DNA from: an uncultured Ruminococcus sp.
GTDB taxonomy: Bacteria; Bacillota; Clostridia; Oscillospirales; Ruminococcaceae
Length of the DNA: 64,000 nucleotides
Direction: 5' to 3'
NCBI GenBank assembly: GCA_900543105.1
Contig: UQQA01000002.1
Coordinates: 3,755 to 67,754, forward strand
Shown here piece after piece: positions 8,716-17,806 of this stretch (positions within the stretch are counted from its first letter, which is position 1; every line of letters begins with the position of its first letter). The notes under the pieces are model-generated. The model worked only from the letters and a program-made list of their open reading frames with translations. It searched no databases and was not told where the DNA came from. A program made the position numbers and the translations under genes.

Positions 8716-9339
8716 TCAGATACCTACTCCCAGTTTTTTGAACAGATATTCGAGCGAATTCATTTCGGGGACAAGGATCATATTGCTCTTGACTTTGTTG
8801 CCGCCGATTATAAAGCTGTCGTCTATGAGCAGTACCTTGTCGCCGACCTGTGCAAAGCTTACCGCAGGGACGCTGAGTATCGCGCCTGCCATATCAACGG
8901 TCATATTCGGAACGGAAATATCTATCGTCATATTTGTGAGCGAAGCTATCGCGTTGATATATGAAGCAGACATAATGTTTCCAATCTCGCTGATAAAGGA
9001 AACTTCCATTTCGTTCATATTGGTGATATCCTCGATCGGCATACCGAAAACCGCTTCGGTCATACTGCTTGCGCAGGAGTGCTGGATAACATACAGCATC
9101 ATTCCCGTGATATCGCCCGTGATGTTTACGAGCATACCGATAGCGACATTCTCAGGACCGCCGAGAAAATTCACCGCATCGTCAAAGTTGAGCAGCCTTA
9201 CATCGGGGACGCTTATATCTATCGGAACGTTGAGCATTGTCGAAAGTGCGCTTGCGGCATTGCCCGAGCCTATATTTCCTATTTCCTTGAGAACGTCAAG
9301 GTGCATACCCTGAAGCTCTTCTATATTCGTGATAGCCAT
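8716..9339 (-). CDS. cheC: Chemotaxis phosphatase CheC
   Basis: Dephosphorylates CheY-P and binds CheD. The 207-residue protein contains two copies of the family active-site pattern: EIGNIGSGNAASALS near residues 17-31 and EIGNIMSASYINAI near 112-125, each followed by DISVP. Both E and N residues are intact, so both sites may work. It follows the flgG-like gene by 22 nt. Confidence 0.95.
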   Translation of the reverse strand: MAITNIEELQGMHLDVLKEIGNIGSGNAASALSTMLNVPIDISVPDVRLLNFDDAVNFLGGPENVAIGMLVNITGDITGMMLYVIQHSCASSMTEAVFGMPIEDITNMNEMEVSFISEIGNIMSASYINAIASLTNMTIDISVPNMTVDMAGAILSVPAVSFAQVGDKVLLIDDSFIIGGNKVKSNMILVPEMNSLEYLFKKLGVGI

Positions 9340-9361
9340 TTAAAATTGTATTCCTTTCGCA

Positions 9362-10096
9362 TTAATTTCTGAGGTTGTTGATGATATCCTCAAGCTGATT
9401 ATGCGTCTTTACCATAGTTGTATTGAGCTGGAACGCTCTCTGATACTCGATGACCTTTGACATTTCGTTTGCGATATTCGTTGAAGAAGCTTCGAGGTAG
9501 CCGTTCTTCTTTACAACGTCCGTGTTCGCAACGGCAGCTCCGCTCGACAGGTTCGCTTCAAAATAGTTGTTTCCGATCTGGTCAAGACCGTAAGGGTTCT
9601 CAAAGGTATATGTGCCAATCATATTTGTCAATGTAACTGTGTCGATATCCGTAGTGCCGTCGATGAACGGAACTGTGATGCGGTTTCCGTCATAGTCGAG
9701 GATAAAGCCGCCCTTTGAATCGACAAGAGTATAAGTGCCGTCATTGTTGTTGGAAAGGTAGAAAGCTCCGTCCTTGGTGTATTTTACCTCGCCCGTGATG
9801 CCCTCTTCAACGGCGAAAAATCCCTCGTTGAGTGCGGCGAAGTCGAGCTCTCTGCCCGTATCTCTTACCTGCGACTGTTCAAACATAAGGTCGGTCTTGT
9901 CCACCCTTACGCCGTGACCGAACTGGACTTCCTCATTGTCGGTATTTCTTTTTGTATATAAAAGGTCGGCGAAGGACGGGCGTGAAGCCTTGAAGCCGTA
10001 GGTGTTTACGTTTGCGAGGTTGTTCGCTGTGATATCCATTCCGAGCTGATAGCTTATAACGCCCGAAGCGGCTGTATGATAACCGATTTTACTCAT
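9362..10096 (-). CDS. flgG: Flagellar distal-rod/hook-basal body protein (FlgG/FlhP-like)
   Basis: A 244-residue axial protein of the FlgE/F/G family. N-terminal GVISYQLGMDITANNLANVNTYGFKA-type rod motif and the C-terminal helix with EYQRAFQLNTTMVKTHNQLEDIINNLRN are the paired coiled ends of all rod and hook proteins. Secreted by the type III export system to form the rod. It pairs with the related gene just upstream; which is FlgF and which FlgG is a judgement from order and from the better conserved C-terminus here. Confidence 0.85.
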   Translation of the reverse strand: MSKIGYHTAASGVISYQLGMDITANNLANVNTYGFKASRPSFADLLYTKRNTDNEEVQFGHGVRVDKTDLMFEQSQVRDTGRELDFAALNEGFFAVEEGITGEVKYTKDGAFYLSNNNDGTYTLVDSKGGFILDYDGNRITVPFIDGTTDIDTVTLTNMIGTYTFENPYGLDQIGNNYFEANLSSGAAVANTDVVKKNGYLEASSTNIANEMSKVIEYQRAFQLNTTMVKTHNQLEDIINNLRN

Positions 10097-10154
10097 AATC
10101 TCTGTCCTTTCAGTGATTTCGTGACAAAATTCTATGAATTACGTTCGATAAATT

Positions 10155-10907
10155 TTATATCTTGGAAAGATCGTTGGCTGCGATCTGGTTCACGTTGTTT
10201 ATTATCTTCAAAGCCTGCGAACAAGCGGTGAAAACGTTCTGCGAATCCATGGCCTTGATAAGCTCCTCGGCAACGTCAACGTTGGAACGCTCGTAGCTTC
10301 CCTGACGAACACGGTAATCTTCGCCTGCGGGGATATTGTTCACGTCAAAGTTGTCATAAGGGCGGAACATATTGTCATCGATGCGCTCGATAGCGGTATC
10401 GGGCGGAAGATATGTAAGTCCGAGCTGGAAAGTTCGTCCGTCATCGGTGGTGATAAGTCCCGTCGGGGAGATATCGATATCCGCCGTGCCGAGCTGAATG
10501 GGGTTTCGGTTCTCGTCAAGGATACGTCCCGACGGACCTACGCAGAGATAGCCCTCGGCATCAAGCGAGAACTGACCGTTCCTTGTGAGGAGCGTTTCGC
10601 CCGTCTTGCGGTTCTCGATATTATAGTAAATATTGCCGACAAGTGCGCAGTCAAGCCTTGAACCCGTGTCCTCGAACGAAGCCTGCTCAAGATTTGTATA
10701 GGTCTCCTGCAAAGTTCTGTATCGGATAGTACCCGTGGGGCTTGATTTTCCGTTTATGAGCACCATCTGCTCGGCGAAAGTGGTCGGGATAGCTGTTTCA
10801 TTTCTGTAGCCTGCCGTTTTGAGGTTAGCCATATTGTTCGTGACAACATTGAGGATACGTTCCTCGTTGATAATGCCATTTGCGGCGGTATAGTAGCCTC
10901 TTAGCAT
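10155..10907 (-). CDS. flgF: Flagellar rod protein (FlgF/FlhO-like)
   Basis: A 250-residue rod protein with N-terminal MLRGYYTAANGIINEERILN and NNMANLKTAGYRNE, a middle beta-rich part, and C-terminal EELIKAMDSQNVFTACSQALKIINNVNQ. In Bacilli the flhO-flhP pair encodes the same two rod subunits. It lies between the sigma-28 gene and the flgG-like gene, all on the same strand with short gaps. Confidence 0.85.
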   Translation of the reverse strand: MLRGYYTAANGIINEERILNVVTNNMANLKTAGYRNETAIPTTFAEQMVLINGKSSPTGTIRYRTLQETYTNLEQASFEDTGSRLDCALVGNIYYNIENRKTGETLLTRNGQFSLDAEGYLCVGPSGRILDENRNPIQLGTADIDISPTGLITTDDGRTFQLGLTYLPPDTAIERIDDNMFRPYDNFDVNNIPAGEDYRVRQGSYERSNVDVAEELIKAMDSQNVFTACSQALKIINNVNQIAANDLSKI

Positions 10908-10923
10908 AGATATCCGTCCTTTC

Positions 10924-11709
10924 TTATTCTTTTTCCATATATTCTGCCAATGAATGTTTCATTTTCATAACTGCCTTTGAATGTATCTGGCAGACCCTCG
11001 ATTCGGAAACGTCCAGGACGGCTCCGATCTCGGAAAATTTGAGTTTTTCGTAGTAATAAAGCGTTATAACGAGCCTTTCCTTGTCGGAAAGCTCGGAAAT
11101 TGCCTTTGCAAGATAGTGAAGCTTTTCTTCGTGGTGAACGGAAGCTTCGGGCGACCACACGCCGTCATCGGAAACCTCGTCCGACATATCGAAGCCTGTA
11201 TTTGTGACAAGCTCCTCGAACGAGAGCGTCTGCGCCGATGCCGCCTTTGCCGAATAGCTTTCAAACTTCGCAAGAGGAAGTCCGAGGCGTTCAGCCATTT
11301 CTTCATCGGTAGGCTCACGGTTGAGCTCGGAGTAAAGCTCGGAATAGGCTGTATCGTACTCCTTGGCGAACTTCCGCACGTTTCGGGGAACGATGTCCTG
11401 CCGTCTGATATAGTCAATGACTGCGCCCCTCACACGGATAGAGGCATAAGTCTCAAACTTAACGTTTTTGTCGAAACTGAAGCTGTCTATCGCAGACATT
11501 AGCGCAATAGTAGCTTCATTTATGATATCCTCGCTGTCGGCGAATTTCGCATACATATTCCTTGTGGAAACAGCCGCATAGCGAACTATGTTCATATATG
11601 CAAGAACGGTCTGATTTCGGAGAGCCTTGTCGCCCGTTGTTTTATACCTGCGGAGAAGTTCGGATTTTTCTTCCGAGGAAAGCTTTTCCGCTTCGTATCT
11701 ATCGGACAT
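10924..11709 (-). CDS. fliA: Flagellar sigma factor sigma-28 (FliA/SigD)
   Basis: Directs RNA polymerase to late flagellar promoters. The protein has sigma region 2 (YAAVSTRNMYAKFADSEDI onward, with FETYASIRVRGAVIDYIRRQD), region 3 (VRKFAKEYDTAYSELYSELNREPTDEEMAERL) and region 4 (LSDKERLVITLYYYEKLKFSEIGAVLDVSESRVCQIHSKA split over its helix-turn-helix). The ATG at 11709 is chosen; a TTG one codon earlier is possible. Spacing to flhA is 16 nt. In B. subtilis this gene also sits late in the fla/che operon. Confidence 0.95.
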   Translation of the reverse strand: MSDRYEAEKLSSEEKSELLRRYKTTGDKALRNQTVLAYMNIVRYAAVSTRNMYAKFADSEDIINEATIALMSAIDSFSFDKNVKFETYASIRVRGAVIDYIRRQDIVPRNVRKFAKEYDTAYSELYSELNREPTDEEMAERLGLPLAKFESYSAKAASAQTLSFEELVTNTGFDMSDEVSDDGVWSPEASVHHEEKLHYLAKAISELSDKERLVITLYYYEKLKFSEIGAVLDVSESRVCQIHSKAVMKMKHSLAEYMEKE

Positions 11710-11725
11710 CAATGCTCAACTCCTT

Positions 11726-13804
11726 TCACACGCCGGCTTTATCGGCAATTGCAACATTGCCGACTGCCTGTATCTGTACAGAATTGTCGATCTCGCTGTA
11801 AGAAAGAACTGTTATGTTCGGTATAAACTGGTCAACAAGCTTTTTGAAGTAGATTCTTACTATCGGCGAAGTGAGGACGATAGGCATAGGGATAATATCC
11901 TTTACCTTGTTGATCTGCTCGTTGAGCGAAGCTATGAGAAGCTGTATCGTCTGCGGATCCATTGCAAGGTAAGAGCCTTGGTCGGACTTTTTTACCGAGG
12001 CGATGATCTTGTTCTCCGTTTCGGTATCGAGAGTAAGAACGCGTATCTGTCCGCCGTCCGCGAAGCGCCTTGTAATGGTTCGCTTCAAAGCCTGACGGAC
12101 ATATTCTGTCGTGATATCAACATCTTTCATCGTGTGCTGATTATCGGCGATGGTTTCAAGTATAGTCTGGAGGTCGCGTATCGGAACACCCTCTTTAAGA
12201 AGCAGGCAAAGCACCTTTTGCAGATAAGCCGCCGAAACGATGCTCGGTACGATATCCTCAACAACTGCAGGATTGGTCTGCTTTAATTTGTCGAGCATAG
12301 TTTTGACATCCTGACGGGAAAGAAGCTCATAGGCGTGAGCCTTGATAACTTCGGAAAGATGCGTGATGATAACGGAGGTCGGGTCGATGAGCGTATAGCC
12401 TGCGACTTCGGCACGGAGCTTGTTCTGCTCGCTTATCCACTTTGCAGGGATATTGAAAGCCGGCTCTATCGTATCGATACCGTCAACTTCGTGCGTAACT
12501 CCGCCGCTGTCGAGTGCAAGATAGTGGTCTACAAGCACCTCCGCCTGAGCGACGATCTCACCCTTTATCTTGATAACATACTGGTTAGGATTGATGTGCT
12601 GGTTATCCCTCATTCGCACGGACGGGAAAACCATCCCCATATCCATTGCGAATTGCTTTCGGAATATAACGACACGTTCGATAAGCGTTCCGCCCGAAGC
12701 CTCGTCCGCAAGAGGAATAAGGCTGTAGCCGAACTCCATTTCGATAGGCTCAACTTCGAGGAGCTTATAAACGTTGTCGATGTCTTTATAATACTCCATT
12801 TCGGAGAGGGCTTCCTTGTTTTCAGCTATCTCGCTCTGCTCTGCGCCCTGTTCGAGAGCAAGCTGTGCGTTGTTTCGTCTTAATACATAGCCAAGTGCGA
12901 GCAGTCCCGAACCGAGAATAATGAGCTGTATCTTCGGGAATCCCGGAATGAGCATCAGCAGCAGCATTATTGCGCCCGATATCATCAGAACCATAGGCTG
13001 TGCCGCAAACTGGTTCTTTACATCGACCGCAAGGTTCTCCTTTGAAGCGGAACGGGTAACGATCATACCCATTGCCGTCGAGATGAGGAGCGAAGGAACC
13101 TGCGAACAAAGACCGTCACCGACGGTAGCCATACTGTATGTCGTGAGAACGTCCGAAAACGCCATTCCGTTATACACAAGACCCATTACCGCACCGCCGA
13201 GGAGGTTTACAACTGCCGCAACGATAGAGAACGTTGCATCGCCCTTGATGAACTTTGAAGCACCGTCCATCGCGCCGAAGAAGTCGGATTCACGCTGTAT
13301 CTTTTCACGGCGTATCTTCGCTTCGGTCTCATTTATTGTACCCGAGTTGAGGTCGGCATCGATAGCCATCTGCTTACCGGGCATAGCATCGAGGGTAAAT
13401 CTTGCCGTTACTTCGGCAACTCGCTCCGCACCCTTCGTTACAACGAGCATCTGAACGACCGTTATAAGGATAAATACGATAAATCCGATAACGGGGTTGC
13501 CCTTCATAACGAACGAGCCGAACGCCGAAACGATATGTCCTGCGTTTCCTTGGTTCGCAAGGATAAGTCTTGTCGAAGATATGTTAAGGCCAAGTCGGAA
13601 AATGGTCGTGATGAGCAGCAGCGAGGGGAATATCGCAAATTCGAGCGGCTCTTTTATGTACATTGTAATAAGCAGTATCGTAAGCGACAATGCAATATTT
13701 ACAACGAAAAGCATATCCAGCAGCCATGTCGGCAACGGAATAATGATAAGGAAAACGGCAAGTATCACAAATACCGTTACAATGTTATCGAGATACTTTT
13801 TCAC
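11726..13804 (-). CDS. flhA: Flagellar export gate protein FlhA
   Basis: Central proton-driven channel of the flagellar type III secretion apparatus. 692 residues: about eight membrane helices in the first 330 residues with the conserved FHIPEP-type loop region (VTAR-FTLDAMPGKQMAIDADLN), then a cytoplasmic domain that docks chaperone-substrate complexes. Directly followed by fliA, not by flhF/flhG as is usual in Firmicutes. Confidence 0.97.
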   Translation of the reverse strand: MKKYLDNIVTVFVILAVFLIIIPLPTWLLDMLFVVNIALSLTILLITMYIKEPLEFAIFPSLLLITTIFRLGLNISSTRLILANQGNAGHIVSAFGSFVMKGNPVIGFIVFILITVVQMLVVTKGAERVAEVTARFTLDAMPGKQMAIDADLNSGTINETEAKIRREKIQRESDFFGAMDGASKFIKGDATFSIVAAVVNLLGGAVMGLVYNGMAFSDVLTTYSMATVGDGLCSQVPSLLISTAMGMIVTRSASKENLAVDVKNQFAAQPMVLMISGAIMLLLMLIPGFPKIQLIILGSGLLALGYVLRRNNAQLALEQGAEQSEIAENKEALSEMEYYKDIDNVYKLLEVEPIEMEFGYSLIPLADEASGGTLIERVVIFRKQFAMDMGMVFPSVRMRDNQHINPNQYVIKIKGEIVAQAEVLVDHYLALDSGGVTHEVDGIDTIEPAFNIPAKWISEQNKLRAEVAGYTLIDPTSVIITHLSEVIKAHAYELLSRQDVKTMLDKLKQTNPAVVEDIVPSIVSAAYLQKVLCLLLKEGVPIRDLQTILETIADNQHTMKDVDITTEYVRQALKRTITRRFADGGQIRVLTLDTETENKIIASVKKSDQGSYLAMDPQTIQLLIASLNEQINKVKDIIPMPIVLTSPIVRIYFKKLVDQFIPNITVLSYSEIDNSVQIQAVGNVAIADKAGV

Positions 13805-13855
13805 AGTCCTGCAACACTCTGCCTTTCTGAAATATATGAATAGGGTCTGCGTTTA

Positions 13856-14938
13856 TTATTCGGGCAGCTTGCCCTGTAATTTATATACGAACGAGAGTAC
13901 CTCGGCTACTGCGCGGTAAAACTCGGGTGGGATCTCCTTTCCGACATCGACCGAATCGTAAAGACCACGGGCGAGCGGTTTGTTTTCCACCATGGCGATA
14001 TCGTGCTCTTCGGCGATTCCTACGATCTTCATCGCAAGGTTGTCTGCGCCCTTTGCAAGCACGACAGGCGCATTGTTTTTGTCCTTGTCATACTTTATCG
14101 CAACGGCGAAATGCGTAGGGTTTCTTATGATAACGTCCGAATCGGGAACGGAATCCATCATTCGGCTCATTGCCATCTGGCGCTGTATCTGGCGGCGCTT
14201 GCCCTTGACCTGCGGATCGCCTTCGAGGTTTTTGTACTCCTCCTTGACCTCCTGCTTGGTCATTCGCATATCCTTTTCAAACTTGAAATACTGGAAAAGG
14301 ACATCGACCGCCGCAACGCCGACAAAGACGGCTGCGACTTTGATAACGATAGAAAATATCGTATCGAGCATATACATCATCGAGCTTGCTATCTCCATAT
14401 CAAAAAGCTTCGCAAACTCGGGTATTCTCTTTTTTACTTCGTCATAAACTATGACGGCGAGGATAACAAGCTTCAGGATCGACTTTGCAAGCTCAAAAAG
14501 CGAACTTACAGAGAACATCTTCTTTATTCCGCTTATCGGATTGAGCTTGTCAAACTTGAATTTTATCGATTCCTTTGAGAAAATGAACCTTGTCTGTGCG
14601 CCCGTTGCGATGACCGTAACGAGAACGCCGACTATAAGCGTCGGACCTGCGCATATCAGCAGGACCTTGCCTATTTCTATCGCCATCTTGGAATAAAACG
14701 GCATTCCGTCAATGCGTATCCCGTCCATTCCGCTGCCTGCGAGGCTGAACCAGTAGTCAAACGAGCCTTCGCACACGGCGATCATCGCTTTCATAAGGAC
14801 TTTCAGCAGCGCAAATACAATAAGAATGAAAGCTGCGGTAACAACGTCCTTGCTTTGCATAACGTTGCCCTTTTTACGCTCCTCACGCCGTTTATGTTCG
14901 GTCGCCTTTTCGGTTTTCTCGCCTGCGCTTTCAGCCAT
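13856..14938 (-). CDS. flhB: Flagellar export switch protein FlhB
   Basis: Controls the switch from hook-type to filament-type substrate export. 360 residues: N-terminal EKTEKATEHKRREERKKGNV, four membrane helices, and the self-cleavage site NPTH within IIRNPTHFAVAIKY near residue 270. Precedes flhA by 51 nt and follows fliR by 19 nt. Standard length and motif; no oddities seen. Confidence 0.97.
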   Translation of the reverse strand: MAESAGEKTEKATEHKRREERKKGNVMQSKDVVTAAFILIVFALLKVLMKAMIAVCEGSFDYWFSLAGSGMDGIRIDGMPFYSKMAIEIGKVLLICAGPTLIVGVLVTVIATGAQTRFIFSKESIKFKFDKLNPISGIKKMFSVSSLFELAKSILKLVILAVIVYDEVKKRIPEFAKLFDMEIASSMMYMLDTIFSIVIKVAAVFVGVAAVDVLFQYFKFEKDMRMTKQEVKEEYKNLEGDPQVKGKRRQIQRQMAMSRMMDSVPDSDVIIRNPTHFAVAIKYDKDKNNAPVVLAKGADNLAMKIVGIAEEHDIAMVENKPLARGLYDSVDVGKEIPPEFYRAVAEVLSFVYKLQGKLPE

Positions 14939-14957
14939 TTATTCTCCCCCCTCGGGA

Positions 14958-15740
14958 CTATGCAGGTATGAGGGGAAGAACGCCCTCAAGGGTCTCAAGC
15001 CAAGTATTCATAAACTTTTCGATAAGATCCGACAGCGGAACAGCCACAAGGAACAGTATCAGGAAGCCGAAGCCCACCTTTAACTGAATATTTATGACCA
15101 TTATCTGTATCTGCGGAACTGATTTCATAAGTACGCCGACACAGAACTGAAGTATCGTCTGCGAAACTATCAGCGGCATCGCAATTTTCAGCACGAGCGT
15201 AAGCACAACGCTGAAATATCCGACTATCGAAATGCCAAGGTCGGGGTTTATGCCCTCAAACCCGAGCGGAATGATATCGAACGACTTCACGAAAAGCTCT
15301 ATATATGTCAAATGAGCGTTTATCACGAAGAAATAGAGATACATCATAAAGCTGACGAACGAACCCATTATTGACATCTGGAGGTTCGTACCGGGGTCGA
15401 AGACCTTGGCCATGCCAAGACCCGACTGCATATCCATTATTTCGCCGCTCATCTGGACGCTGTAAAAAAACATATCGGTAATAAAACCGAGTACCACTCC
15501 CACGAATCCCTCTTTCAGCAGCATCGCAAGGTAAACGCCTATCACCGTTCCCGTTTCGACGGGTTCGGGCTGCCGCACCATTATAACTATCATCGTGATA
15601 AGTATGCAACAGACGACTTTTACTATCTGAGGAATGTTTCTTCGCGAAAGTATCGGATTAAAGGCAAAAATGCCGAGAACTCTTGAAAAGACCAAGAGAT
15701 TTGTTTCAAAATTATCGAACAGGAGGCTGTAAAAATCCAT
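14958..15740 (-). CDS. fliR: Flagellar export gate protein FliR
   Basis: 260-residue integral membrane component of the FliPQR export-gate core, with about six hydrophobic segments. The early FNPILSRRNIPQIVKV and the SGEIMDMQSGLGMAKVFDP segment are typical. It sits in the invariant order fliP-fliQ-fliR-flhB. Confidence 0.95.
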   Translation of the reverse strand: MDFYSLLFDNFETNLLVFSRVLGIFAFNPILSRRNIPQIVKVVCCILITMIVIMVRQPEPVETGTVIGVYLAMLLKEGFVGVVLGFITDMFFYSVQMSGEIMDMQSGLGMAKVFDPGTNLQMSIMGSFVSFMMYLYFFVINAHLTYIELFVKSFDIIPLGFEGINPDLGISIVGYFSVVLTLVLKIAMPLIVSQTILQFCVGVLMKSVPQIQIMVINIQLKVGFGFLILFLVAVPLSDLIEKFMNTWLETLEGVLPLIPA

Positions 15741-15755
15741 TCTGCCCTCCCGTTT

Positions 15756-16037
15756 TTAAAGGACTGTCTGGCTGCTGACCTTTGCAATGATATCGAATAT
15801 CTCATAAAAGAAATCATTCATCGCATTCATCATAAAAGGCGCCATAAGCAGCAGCATAACAGCTATAACAAGCAGCTTCGGCACGAACGAGAGCGTCTGC
15901 TCATGCACCTGCGTTGCCGCCTGGAGAATCGAAATTACCAGACCTACTGCCATACTCACAAGGAGGAGTGGACCGCCGAGCTTTATGCTAAGCAGCAGAC
16001 ATTCACGGAAGACCTGTAATATTATATCCTGCGTCAT
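15756..16037 (-). CDS. fliQ: Flagellar export gate protein FliQ
   Basis: 93-residue, two-helix membrane protein of the FliPQR core. The motif pattern LGGPLLLVSMAVGLVISILQAATQVHEQTL is characteristic (positions about 18-47). It lies between fliP and fliR with gaps of 13 and 15 nt. Confidence 0.95.
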   Translation of the reverse strand: MTQDIILQVFRECLLLSIKLGGPLLLVSMAVGLVISILQAATQVHEQTLSFVPKLLVIAVMLLLMAPFMMNAMNDFFYEIFDIIAKVSSQTVL

Positions 16038-16050
16038 ACCCTGCCTCCGA

Positions 16051-17025
16051 CTATGTTCCGAGCGGATTGAATCCGTTCACGAGCGATGCCGTGAGCATCG
16101 ACCAGCCGTCCACAAGCACAAAAAGCAGTATCTTGAACGGTATCGAGATCGTTGTCGGCGGAAGCATCATCATACCCATTGACATCAGCAGCGTTGAAAC
16201 AACGATATCGACTATCAGGAACGGTATGTAGATAAGAAAACCGATCTCAAAGCCGATCTTTATCTCGCTGAGGATAAATGCAGGCACAACTGTGGTAAAG
16301 CTGACTTTTTCGATGAACTCCTCTTCCGTTTCGGCATCTATCTCCGTATCGGAAAGCTCGAGAAAGAAATTCATCGATTCGTTCGATGTGTTTTTGAGCA
16401 TCCACGTTTTGAGCGGAACGGAGGCTTCTTTCGCAGCCTCGGTTATCGTATATTCGCCGTTCTTGTACGGCACATACGCTACCTCGTTCATCTCGGACAA
16501 AACGGGCTTCATAATAAACATCGTCAAAAACAACGCAAGACCTATCATCACCTGATTCGGGGGAGTCTGCTGAACGCCCATCGCATTTCGCAGGAGCGAG
16601 AATGAGATGATTATTCTTGTAAAGCAGGTCAGCATCACAAGAATTGACGGTGCGAGCGACAATATCGTTATCAGGAGAATGAGGTCAACTGTGCTGGAAT
16701 TATTTATGTCAAGCAGATCGAGCAGGCTTTGCGCTTCATCGTCCGTTTTGGGCGTTTCATAAGGAAGCTCATCGTCCTGCTGCTCCTGAACCTGCGTTTC
16801 GGGGTTCTGGAGCGGCTGGGTCTGCTGCGGAACTGAGGTCTCAACGTTCGGTATCGTGGTTTCGATCGATATTTCGGTCGAAGGCGCAGTGGTCGTGACC
16901 GTTATCCCGTCCTCTGCGTGTGCATTGAGCGGCGCAAATATGAGCATTGCCGCAATTGCTGCCGCCACCGCGATAAAGACCGTTATCGGCAGAGAAGCCC
17001 TGGCATCAGAAATCATTTTTCTCAT
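16051..17025 (-). CDS. fliP: Flagellar export gate protein FliP with long N-terminal extension
   Basis: Core of the export gate. 324 residues, longer than the usual about 220-250. A signal-peptide-like hydrophobic segment (about residues 13-37, ending AHA) is followed by a Thr/Pro/Gln-rich extension to about residue 95, then the conserved FliP body: LDLLDINNSS, LMLTCFTRIIISFSLLRNA-type core and FLIVDIVVSTLLMSMGMMMLPP. Its ATG lies inside the end of fliO (20-nt overlap). Confidence 0.95.
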   Translation of the reverse strand: MRKMISDARASLPITVFIAVAAAIAAMLIFAPLNAHAEDGITVTTTAPSTEISIETTIPNVETSVPQQTQPLQNPETQVQEQQDDELPYETPKTDDEAQSLLDLLDINNSSTVDLILLITILSLAPSILVMLTCFTRIIISFSLLRNAMGVQQTPPNQVMIGLALFLTMFIMKPVLSEMNEVAYVPYKNGEYTITEAAKEASVPLKTWMLKNTSNESMNFFLELSDTEIDAETEEEFIEKVSFTTVVPAFILSEIKIGFEIGFLIYIPFLIVDIVVSTLLMSMGMMMLPPTTISIPFKILLFVLVDGWSMLTASLVNGFNPLGT

Positions 17026-17413
17026 TGTTTTCCTTACCGTCCTCCCGAGCCGAGCCGTTTTCCGCTGTATTTTTCTTAAAGAAAGCTTTTTTCAAGCTAT
17101 CCGAGAACGAAACGGAGGAATTTTCCTCTGTTTCTCTCTGCATATCACTGATATCATCATCGTCGATATCGCAGAGCTTTGTGATGCTGTTCGGAGCAAC
17201 GCCCAGAAGCATACCCTTTTTGCCGACTTTAACGACAAGGAGCTGCTTATCCTGCGCAACGCCGATGCAGTCGATTATCTTTATTCCTCGCTCCAAGCCG
17301 TTCCAGCCGTTGCTGCGGAATTTTTTATTGAGCCATCTTGTTCCGTAATAAACAAGAAAAATAAGTCCGATCACTCCGAGCAGGGAGCAGATCACCATTA
17401 ATAATTCAGGCAC
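17006..17413 (-). CDS. fliO: Flagellar biosynthesis protein FliO
   Basis: 135-residue single-pass membrane protein helping assemble the FliP ring. N-terminal helix (about residues 4-22), then an SH3-like segment with IKIIDCIGVAQDKQLLVVKVGKKGMLLGVA, the usual FliO signature, and a charged, poorly conserved tail. Position before fliP is standard. Confidence 0.88.
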   Translation of the reverse strand: MPELLMVICSLLGVIGLIFLVYYGTRWLNKKFRSNGWNGLERGIKIIDCIGVAQDKQLLVVKVGKKGMLLGVAPNSITKLCDIDDDDISDMQRETEENSSVSFSDSLKKAFFKKNTAENGSAREDGKENNEKNDF

Positions 17414-17437
17414 TATTGCCGTCCTCTCTTAAACCGA

Positions 17438-17800
17438 TCAACCAAGAACCTTCTGAACTGTCTGGAGGATCCTGTCCGGCTTGAAAGGTTTTACGATGAA
17501 GTCGAGAGCGCCGAGCTTGATAGCTTCAACGACCATTGCTTCCTGACCCATAGCAGAGCACATTACAACCTTTGCGGCAGGGTCGCTTGCCTTGATGTCC
17601 TTGAGAGCTTCGATACCGGTCTTGTTAGGCATTGTGATATCCATGATAACGAGGTCGGGGTGCTCTGCGGCATACTTTGTGCAGGCGATCTCACCGTCGG
17701 CAGCTTCGATAATATTTGTATAACCGTTCTTTGTGAGAGCGTCCTTGATCATCATTCTCATGAATGCGGCATCATCAACAAGCATAATTTTCTTATCCAT
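17438..17800 (-). CDS. cheY: Chemotaxis response regulator CheY
   Basis: Single receiver domain, 120 residues. Acidic pocket Asp9-Asp10, phospho-acceptor Asp54 (in VIMDITMPNKTG), and a conserved Lys in FIVKPFKP. CheY-P binds the flagellar switch (FliM/FliY here) to change rotation. It sits immediately after fliY, whose CheC-type domains would dephosphorylate it. Confidence 0.96.
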   Translation of the reverse strand: MDKKIMLVDDAAFMRMMIKDALTKNGYTNIIEAADGEIACTKYAAEHPDLVIMDITMPNKTGIEALKDIKASDPAAKVVMCSAMGQEAMVVEAIKLGALDFIVKPFKPDRILQTVQKVLG

Positions 17801-17806
17801 AATTAA

